Assembly: GCF_042646425.1 (NCBI RefSeq)
Contig: NZ_JBHRTR010000028.1
Span: 186,001 to 250,000, forward strand
Length of the DNA stretch: 64,000 bases
DNA from: Marinibaculum pumilum
Lineage (GTDB): Bacteria > Pseudomonadota > Alphaproteobacteria > Ferrovibrionales > Ferrovibrionaceae
Direction: 5' to 3'
Shown here one piece after another: positions 58,658 to 64,000 of this stretch. A program made the translations under genes and the position numbers. The notes under the pieces were generated by a model that ran no database searches, was not told where the DNA came from, and worked only from the letters and a program-made list of their open reading frames with translations. Position 1 is the stretch's first letter. Each line of letters starts with the position of its first letter.

Positions 58658-58954
58658 CGCTTTGCCGGTGCGCGGTCATTCCATGGCTTGACCATGGAAT
58701 CCATTCCGCAGGCCGCGCAGTGCCGCACCGCTTGCGGAATGGATCCCGGATCAAGTCCGGGATGACGGTCTTGTGGCGCGGAGCCGTTTCCACTCCTTGC
58801 GGGGGCACCCCTGCCGCACGGCCGATCCCGGCCGCCACGCTTCCCCGACGGCACCGGGTGGATATCCGGCCGCTGCCTCACCACCTCCCTGTCGGAGCCG
58901 TGCAGGGCACGGCTGCGGACCCACATGGGTCGTCCAGACAGGAGGGAGAGCGAG
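58658..58954. repeat. Spacer with two palindromic hairpins
   Basis: Hairpin 58678-58700 has ATTCCATGG/CCATGGAAT arms and loop CTTGA. Hairpin 58743-58763 has ATCCCGGA/TCCGGGAT arms and loop TCAAG, followed by GACGG. The second resembles the hairpins at 8772 and 9408. They are probably members of one dispersed repeat family. The peroxiredoxin promoter should lie in the rest. Confidence 0.65.
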
Positions 58955-59614
58955 ATGAGCCTGAGGATCAACGCGACCGCACCGGATTTCGAGGCGGAGA
59001 CCACGCAGGGGAAGATCAAGTTCCACGACTGGATCGGCGACGGCTGGGCGATCCTGTTCTCCCACCCGAAGGACTTCACCCCGGTCTGCACCACCGAGCT
59101 GGGCTATATGGCCGGGCTGAAGCCGGAATTCGACAGGCGCAACACCAAGATCATCGGCCTCAGCGTCGACCCGGTGGACAACCACGCCAAATGGGCGAAG
59201 GACATCGAGGAGACGCAGGGCCATGCCGTCACCTATCCGATGATCGGCGATCCGGAGCTGAAGGTGGCGAAGGCCTACGACATGCTGCCGGAGACGGAGG
59301 GCGACAGTTCGGAGGGCCGCACGGCCGCCGACAATGCCACCGTGCGCTCGGTCTTCGTGATCGGCCCGGACAAGAAGATCAAGGCGATGCTCACCTACCC
59401 GATGAGCACCGGCCGCAACTTCGACGAGGTGCTGCGCCTGCTGGAATCCTGCCAGCTGACCGCGAAGCACCAGGTCGCCACGCCGGTGAACTGGAAGCAG
59501 GGCGAGGACGTGATCATCGTTCCCGCGGTCAGCGACGAGGTCGCGAAGGAGCGCTTCCCCGGCGGCTGGAAGGCGCCGAAGCCCTACCTGCGGATCGTGC
59601 CGCAGCCGAAGTGA
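58955..59614 (+). CDS. 1-Cys peroxiredoxin (Prx6 type)
   Basis: 219 residues from the ATG at 58955 (GGAGGGAGAGCGAG upstream). The peroxidatic cysteine lies in HPKDFTPVCTTELG near residue 47. The length and the long C-terminal arm (VVPAVSDEVAKERFPGG-like) fit the Prx6/AhpC-TSA 1-Cys group. It reduces peroxides. The Mo-enzyme upstream could be a peroxide source, but this is only proximity. Confidence 0.94.
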   Translation: MSLRINATAPDFEAETTQGKIKFHDWIGDGWAILFSHPKDFTPVCTTELGYMAGLKPEFDRRNTKIIGLSVDPVDNHAKWAKDIEETQGHAVTYPMIGDPELKVAKAYDMLPETEGDSSEGRTAADNATVRSVFVIGPDKKIKAMLTYPMSTGRNFDEVLRLLESCQLTAKHQVATPVNWKQGEDVIIVPAVSDEVAKERFPGGWKAPKPYLRIVPQPK

Positions 59615-59678
59615 CGGTTCCGAAGCGATACCGGTGAGGTGACGGGGGCGCCGGCCGGCCAGCGCGGTCGGCCGGCGC

Positions 59679-60080
59679 CTATGCCGGGCCTGCGAGTTCG
59701 ATCCGTGCGTGATTCCCCGCAGCTGCGCCGATGCGGCGGTCGCTTGTCAGGAGCGGCGCATCGAGCGTCTCCGCAAGGGCAACATAAACCGCATCGTAGG
59801 CAGAGAGATTGTGCCGCAGTTCCCAGACACGCGGCAGCAGGACGTCGTGCGGATAGCGATGCACGGGGAGTGCCAGAAAATCCGCCAACGCCTCGTCAGC
59901 CCGATCAGGGCGGAGGTCGCGGCGGACGGCCTATCGTCGCAGCACCTGAGCGACTTCCAGGTCCAGCAGATGCGGCGCGTGGAGTGACTGGCACGGCTCA
60001 GCGAGCTTCCGGCCCACGGCCTCTCCGGCGCTTGTTCCGAGAAGCGCCTCGAGGATCGCGGAGGCGTCGATGACGATCAC
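59679..60080 (-). pseudogene. vapC: vapC PIN-domain toxin gene with one amber codon
   Basis: Frame from a GTG at 60080 to the stop at 59679, 134 codons. It reads VIVIDASAILEALLG, then HLLDLEVAQVLRR, then TAG at 59933-59931, then AVRRDLRPDRADEALADF, AYDAVYVALAETL and LLTSDRRIG. All four acidic PIN residues are kept on either side of the stop. The amber most likely replaced a Tyr. The GTG overlaps the vapB stop by four bases. Confidence 0.88.
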
Positions 60081-60304
60081 CGGCTGTCGCGTTCGGCCCG
60101 GAGCGCGTCGATCGGCGATTCGGAGAGCTGCGGAGGCGTCCGGCTCTGCAGTCGCTGTCGCAGCTCTTCCAGGGTCGGCCGTTCCGCCACCTGCCGGATC
60201 TCGCGCAACAGGTAGTCCGACAGCGACATGCCGGCCAGGGCCGCCCGCGCCTTCAGCTGGCGGTGCAGGTCGTCGGGCACGTTCCTGATCTGTATCATGG
60301 ACAT
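60077..60304 (-). CDS. vapB: VapB/FitA-type antitoxin
   Basis: 75 residues. IQIRNVPDDLHRQLKARAALAGMSLSDYLLREI is a ribbon-helix-helix of the FitA group. The C-terminus (LEELRQRLQSR) is the toxin-binding arm. ATG at 60304 or 60298. It is intact, though its toxin gene carries a stop. Confidence 0.88.
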   Translation of the reverse strand: MSMIQIRNVPDDLHRQLKARAALAGMSLSDYLLREIRQVAERPTLEELRQRLQSRTPPQLSESPIDALRAERDSR

Positions 60305-60380
60305 GTTGCGAACATGCTTGCATGTCCAACGCAGGTCAATCGGCGGCTGGATCTCGCCCAGTCAGGTCAGCGCTCCGCCC

Positions 60381-61442
60381 CTAATCGCTGCGTCTGGCCC
60401 GCCGCAGGCGCTCGATGGCGACGGCGACCAGGATGAAGGTGCCGACGAAGCTGCCCTGCCAGAAGGTGCTGATGCCCAGCAGGATCAGGCTGTTGCGGAT
60501 CACCTCGATCAGCGCCGCGCCGATCACGGCGCCGAAGGCGGTGCCGCTGCCGCCGGCCAGGTTGGCGCCGCCGATCACCGCGGCGGCGATCACCGTCAGC
60601 TCCATGCCCTGGCCCAGGTTCGTGGTGACCCCGCCCAGCCAGCCGACCTCCAGCACGCCGGTCAGCCCGGCCGCGAAGGCGGAGACCAGGTAGACGCTGA
60701 CCTTCACCCGGCGCACCGGCACGCCGGTCATGCGGGCGGCATCCTCGTTGCCGCCGACGGCGAAGACATGCCGCCCCCAGCGGGTCCAGCGGAACAGGAA
60801 GCCGGCGACCAGCGCCAGCACCGCCAGGATCACCACCGGGTTCGCCACCCCCAGCAGGGCGCCGCCGCCCAGCGCCAGCAGCAGGTCCTGGTCGGGGCCG
60901 AACTGGTAGATCATCTTGTTGTTGGACAGCACCATCGCCAGGCTGCGGCCGATCGCCAGGGTGCCCAGGGTGACGACGAAGGGCGGCATGCCGACGATGG
61001 CGATCAGGACGCCGTTCACCAGCCCGATGCAGAGCGCGGCGCCGATCGCCACCGGCGCGGCGACGATCAGCGGCTGCCCCGCCTCCATCAGGCCGCCGAC
61101 CACGATGCCCGCCAGCACCAGGGAGGAACCGACCGAGAGGTCGATGCCGCCGGAGGCGATCACCGCGGTCATGCCCAGCGCGACGATGCCGACGAAGGCG
61201 AAGTTGCGGGTGACGTTGAACAGGTTCTGCTCGGTGGCGAAGGTGTCGGTGCTGAGGCTCAGCACGGCGCAGCCGAGGATCGCGGCGAGGAAGATCCAGA
61301 AGGTCTGCCGGCTGGCCAGCCAGGCGCCCCAGCTGCCGTGCTGGCGCTGGCCGATCGCCTGATGCAGTCCGGTGGCATCCTGTGGTTGCCGGTCGTTCAT
61401 GGGGATGGCTCCGGCGGGTGCGCCGTGGGTGCGGTCGGTCAT
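60381..61442 (-). CDS. Sugar ABC transporter permease (RbsC-like)
   Basis: 353 residues with about ten hydrophobic segments. It has SGGIDLSVGSSLVLAG near residue 97, the GRHVFAVGGNEDAARMTGV cytoplasmic EAA-like loop near 211, and GSGTAFGAVIGAALIEVI near the end. It belongs to the BPD_transp_2 family. It starts one base after the ATPase stop. The ATG at 61442 is used; one at 61400 is possible. Confidence 0.92.
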   Translation of the reverse strand: MTDRTHGAPAGAIPMNDRQPQDATGLHQAIGQRQHGSWGAWLASRQTFWIFLAAILGCAVLSLSTDTFATEQNLFNVTRNFAFVGIVALGMTAVIASGGIDLSVGSSLVLAGIVVGGLMEAGQPLIVAAPVAIGAALCIGLVNGVLIAIVGMPPFVVTLGTLAIGRSLAMVLSNNKMIYQFGPDQDLLLALGGGALLGVANPVVILAVLALVAGFLFRWTRWGRHVFAVGGNEDAARMTGVPVRRVKVSVYLVSAFAAGLTGVLEVGWLGGVTTNLGQGMELTVIAAAVIGGANLAGGSGTAFGAVIGAALIEVIRNSLILLGISTFWQGSFVGTFILVAVAIERLRRARRSD

Positions 61443-61443
61443 C

Positions 61444-62187
61444 TCAGGCCGCCTGTTCGATGGCGCCGGTGATCAGGCCCGTCACCTCCTCCGGCGAGGA
61501 GGCGGCGGCCGGCTTGTCGGCCACCAGGCAGCCGCGGCGCAGCACCGCGATGCGGTCGCAGACGGCGAAGACGTCGGGCATCCGGTGGCTGATCAGCACG
61601 ACGGCGATGCCGCGGTCGCGCAGGCGGCGGATCAGGTCCAGCACCTCAGCCACCTGGCGGACGCTGATCGCCGCCGTCGGCTCGTCCATCAGCACGATCT
61701 TCGGGTCCGACAGGCGGGTGCGTGCGATCGCCACCGCCTGGCGCTGGCCGCCCGACATGCGGCGCACCAGATCGTGGGGCCGGGTCTCCGACTTCAGCTC
61801 GGCGAACAGCTCGGCGGCGCGGGCATACATGGCGCCATAGTCCAGCACCCGCAGCGGCCCCAGCCGGCGCATCAGCTCCCGCCCCAGGAAGACATTGGCG
61901 GCGGCGCTCAGATTGTCGCAGAGCGCCAGGTCCTGGTAGACGACCTCCACCCCCTGCTCGCGCGCCTGGCGGGGATTGTCGAATTCCACCGGCCGGCCAT
62001 CGATCAGCAGGTCCCCGGCGCTGGGGCGGAAATTGCCGGAGATGATCTTCACCAGGGTCGACTTGCCGGCGCCGTTGTCGCCCATCAGGCCCAGGATCTC
62101 GCCGGGCGCCAGGTGCAGCGAGATTCCCGACAGGGCCTGGATCGCGCCGAACCGTTTGGTGACGGCGCGCAGTTCGAGGACTGCCAT
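61444..62187 (-). CDS. Sugar ABC transporter ATP-binding protein (single domain)
   Basis: 247 residues from the ATG at 62187. Walker A GDNGAGKST near 37, signature MSGGQRQ near 140, Walker B KIVLMDEPTAA, and the H-loop in LISHRMPD. Most ribose-type importers use a double-length ATPase; this single-domain form resembles FrcA. The open frame beyond 62187 enters the regulatory region and is not coding. Confidence 0.93.
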   Translation of the reverse strand: MAVLELRAVTKRFGAIQALSGISLHLAPGEILGLMGDNGAGKSTLVKIISGNFRPSAGDLLIDGRPVEFDNPRQAREQGVEVVYQDLALCDNLSAAANVFLGRELMRRLGPLRVLDYGAMYARAAELFAELKSETRPHDLVRRMSGGQRQAVAIARTRLSDPKIVLMDEPTAAISVRQVAEVLDLIRRLRDRGIAVVLISHRMPDVFAVCDRIAVLRRGCLVADKPAAASSPEEVTGLITGAIEQAA

Positions 62188-62233
62188 CCCGGTTTCCCTC
62201 CCTCCCGGTCTCATTTGCGAGTCCGGCGAAAAC

Positions 62234-62251
62234 TTATTTTCTTCAAAATAA
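62234..62251. promoter_or_regulatory. Palindromic operator candidate between the divergent ABC genes
   Basis: TTATTTT-CTTC-AAAATAA, a perfect 18-bp palindrome, 47 bases before the ATPase start. TTATTTT/AAAATAA half-sites resemble those of ROK regulators such as Mlc and NagC. A ROK-type regulator gene lies downstream of the binding-protein gene (63504 on). Confidence 0.6.
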
Positions 62252-62307
62252 CAATTTATTAGCCGCGAGACAACGTCATTTGCCCGCACGGGTCGCATGA
62301 AGGGTGC

Positions 62308-62336
62308 TTGACAGCACGCATGAGTCAAAAAATAAT
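62308..62336 (+). promoter_or_regulatory. Promoter of the sugar-binding protein gene
   Basis: TTGACA at 62308-62313 and AATAAT at 62331-62336, spaced 17 bases: a perfect -35 and 5 of 6 for the -10. An inverted repeat with AATTC/GAATT arms at 62334-62350 overlaps the -10, placing a second possible operator where a repressor would block RNA polymerase. Confidence 0.7.
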
Positions 62337-62417
62337 TCGTTTCGTGAATTAAATAGCGTGCCGGGCAAGGCACCGACCATGCGCCGGACCGCCGAGCGAA
62401 ATGGGGAGGAAACAGGA

Positions 62418-63410
62418 ATGGCATTCAACTGGCCGCGCGGCGTGCTTGCGCTCGCGCTTGCCATGGCGGCGGGAACCGCCATGGCCGACGACAAGAAGAC
62501 CCTGGCCATCGTCGTGAAGGGCCTGGACAACCCGTTCTTCGAACAGATCAACCTGGGCTGCCAGAAATGGCAGAAGGAGAATCCGGATTCCGGCTATACC
62601 TGCCTCTATACCGGCCCGGCCTCCAGCGCCGACGAGGCCGGCCAGGTGCAGGTCGTCGACGACCTGCTGACCCGCGGCGTGGGCGCGATCGCGATCTCGC
62701 CGTCGAACGCGCCGGCGATGGGCAACCTGATCAAGCGACGCAACCCCGACATCCCGGTGATGACCATCGACGCCGATTTCGTCGAGGCCGATCGCGGCAT
62801 GCGCACCACCTATCTGGGCACAGACAACTACCTGATGGGCGTGAAGATGGCGGAACATGCCGCCCGGCTGAAGCCCGAGGGCGGCACCGTCTGCCTGCAG
62901 CTGGGCAATGTCGCCGCCGACAATATCAACGCCCGCGCCGCCGGCTTCCGCGACACGATCGCGGGCGCCAAGGGCACCGACCGGCTGACCGGCCAGGGCG
63001 GCTGGACCGAGATCGACGGCTGCCCGGTCTTCACCAACGACCAGGTCGACCTGGCCAACCAGCAGATGGCCGATACCTTCACCGCCAATCCCGACCTGGA
63101 CGCCTTCATCCTGATCGGCGGCTGGGCGCAGTTCGCGCCGCAGGCCTATGCCCAGGTCACCGACCAGGTGATGGACAAGCTGAAGAGCGGCGAACTGCTG
63201 ATCATCGCCGGCGACACCCTGCCGCCGCAGCTCGAAGCGCTGAAGGCCGGACGCAGCCATGTCCAGGTCGGCCAGCGGCCGTTCGAGATGGGCTATCGCG
63301 CGCCCACGGTCATGATCCAGCTGATCGAGGGCAAGGCGGTCGACGACCCCCTGTTCACCGGGCTCGACGAATGCACCCAGCAGAACGCCGACAGCTGCCT
63401 GGCGCAATAA
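62418..63410 (+). CDS. Periplasmic sugar-binding protein of the ABC transporter
   Basis: 330 residues from the ATG at 62418 (GGGGAGGAAACAGGA upstream). Signal peptide 1-23 ending AMADD. The mature protein has VVKGLDNPFFEQINLGCQKW and AIAISPSNA, typical of the RbsB/periplasmic-binding-4 fold. It has six or more cysteines, which is unusual. It diverges from the ATPase-permease genes. Ligand unknown; fructose or ribose-like sugars fit the family. Confidence 0.92.
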   Translation: MAFNWPRGVLALALAMAAGTAMADDKKTLAIVVKGLDNPFFEQINLGCQKWQKENPDSGYTCLYTGPASSADEAGQVQVVDDLLTRGVGAIAISPSNAPAMGNLIKRRNPDIPVMTIDADFVEADRGMRTTYLGTDNYLMGVKMAEHAARLKPEGGTVCLQLGNVAADNINARAAGFRDTIAGAKGTDRLTGQGGWTEIDGCPVFTNDQVDLANQQMADTFTANPDLDAFILIGGWAQFAPQAYAQVTDQVMDKLKSGELLIIAGDTLPPQLEALKAGRSHVQVGQRPFEMGYRAPTVMIQLIEGKAVDDPLFTGLDECTQQNADSCLAQ

Positions 63411-63503
63411 CGGGAGCTGCGCCGGACCGGGCCGGCCGGGCAGCGCCGCAAGGCGTTGCTGCCCGGCCGGAACCGCCGGCCCGCCGGACGGACCGCACAC
63501 ATC

Positions 63504-64000
63504 ATGCACGCCGCCACGCCATATGCCCGCCGCCGTTCGGGGGCGCTTGTCTCGAAGCGCGCAGAGGTCGGTATTCTCGGGGTCGGTATGCTCGCGGCCG
63601 GGCCGGCGCAGGCTGCCGGCAGGCGTGAACAGGCGGGAAGCGGGACCTTGAAGAGAGACACCAATCGGGCGCGGATCCTGCGCCTGCTGCGCCGGCACGG
63701 CGCGATGGCACGGGTGGAGCTGGGGCGGCGGACGGAGCTGAGTGCGGCCGCGATCTCCACCATCACCTCCGACCTGATCGCCGGCGGCGTGCTGGGCGAG
63801 TCGACGGGGGAGGCGCCGCCGGGCAATGTCCGCGGCCGGCCGCCGGTGAACCTGGAATTCAATCCCGGCCATGCCCGGGTGGCCGCGGCGTCGATGCGGA
63901 TGGACGTGATCGACGCGGTCATCGCCGACTTCCAGGGCAATATCCTGGTCCGCGAGCTGATCCCCTGCACCACCCGCGACCTGTCGGGGGCGGAGATCTG
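63504..64000 (+). CDS. ROK-family transcriptional regulator, N-terminal part (truncated by window end)
   Basis: The frame is open to base 64000. After a weakly conserved leader, NRARILRLLRRHGAMARVELGRRTELSAAAISTITSDLIAGGVL (about residues 53-96) is the MarR-like winged helix of ROK repressors. RGRPPVNLEFNP and the beginning of the sugar-kinase-like domain follow. The start is uncertain: ATG 63504, ATG 63588 or TTG 63648 are possible. It is placed to control the adjacent sugar transporter through the palindromes at 62234-62251 and 62334-62350. Confidence 0.85.
   Translation, partial: MHAATPYARRRSGALVSKRAEVGILGVGMLAAGPAQAAGRREQAGSGTLKRDTNRARILRLLRRHGAMARVELGRRTELSAAAISTITSDLIAGGVLGESTGEAPPGNVRGRPPVNLEFNPGHARVAAASMRMDVIDAVIADFQGNILVRELIPCTTRDLSGAEI

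Overview
The window is GC-rich chromosomal DNA from an alphaproteobacterium, most like the Rhodospirillales/Azospirillales. The signs are the mdh-sucCD-sucAB-lpd cluster, the priA-atpHAGDC order with a DUF4170 gene inside the ATP synthase operon, the xerC/DUF484 pair, and the rsfS-nadD-proA-proB-obgE-rpmA-rplU block. Assignment to a genus is not possible from sequence alone. Four N runs (284-403, 19182-19257, 31575-31658, 40852-40931) are gaps; the two inside coding sequence (priA, obgE) put the flanking parts in different frames, so their stated sizes are not real.

Layout. 1-8728: TCA-cycle genes (end of mdh, sucC, sucD, sucA, sucB, lpd). 8729-9474: a repeat-filled spacer with a 251-bp tandem duplication and hairpins. 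9475-9960: yajQ. 10043-12658 (minus): a bufferin-type operon of DUF2282 precursor peptide, DUF692/MNIO enzyme, DUF2063 partner and DoxX membrane protein. 13043-14295: a short-chain dehydrogenase-fold protein carrying both diagnostic halohydrin dehalogenase motifs, then a GNAT acetyltransferase. 14305-19396: xerC, DUF484, transaldolase-like fsa, priA. 19819-25039: the F1 ATP synthase operon with a short epsilon subunit. 25351-33104: a diiron ferritin-like protein, EamA exporter, old yellow enzyme, alpha/beta hydrolase, rppH, a degenerate polysaccharide deacetylase and ctpA. 33105-42620: EnvC-like protein, gpmI, rlmH, rsfS, nadD, proA, proB, obgE, rpmA, rplU. The last operon has a visible promoter and a leader hairpin with a T-run.

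42953-about 49330 is an accessory island beginning at a tRNA-Ser(CGA) gene. It holds an IS66 element with perfect 8-bp target duplications but a stop codon in its transposase, a frameshifted GIY-YIG nuclease remnant, and an AT-rich two-gene unit: an unusual reverse transcriptase translationally coupled to a PD-(D/E)XK nuclease. I regard that pair as the best candidate for an undescribed antiphage system. It is followed by a GC-rich stretch with nested stems and a tRNA-like remnant. Beyond it are toxin-antitoxin modules: parD with a dead parE, an intact MazEF-like pair, and later vapB with a vapC interrupted by one amber codon.

50109-64000: VOC protein, small secreted protein, MFS transporter with a divergent LysR regulator, a MarR regulator followed by a perfect 21-bp palindrome and a three-subunit PaoABC-like molybdenum hydroxylase, 1-Cys peroxiredoxin, and a sugar ABC transporter. 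The transporter genes diverge across a palindrome-rich intergenic region and end with a ROK-family regulator truncated by the window edge.
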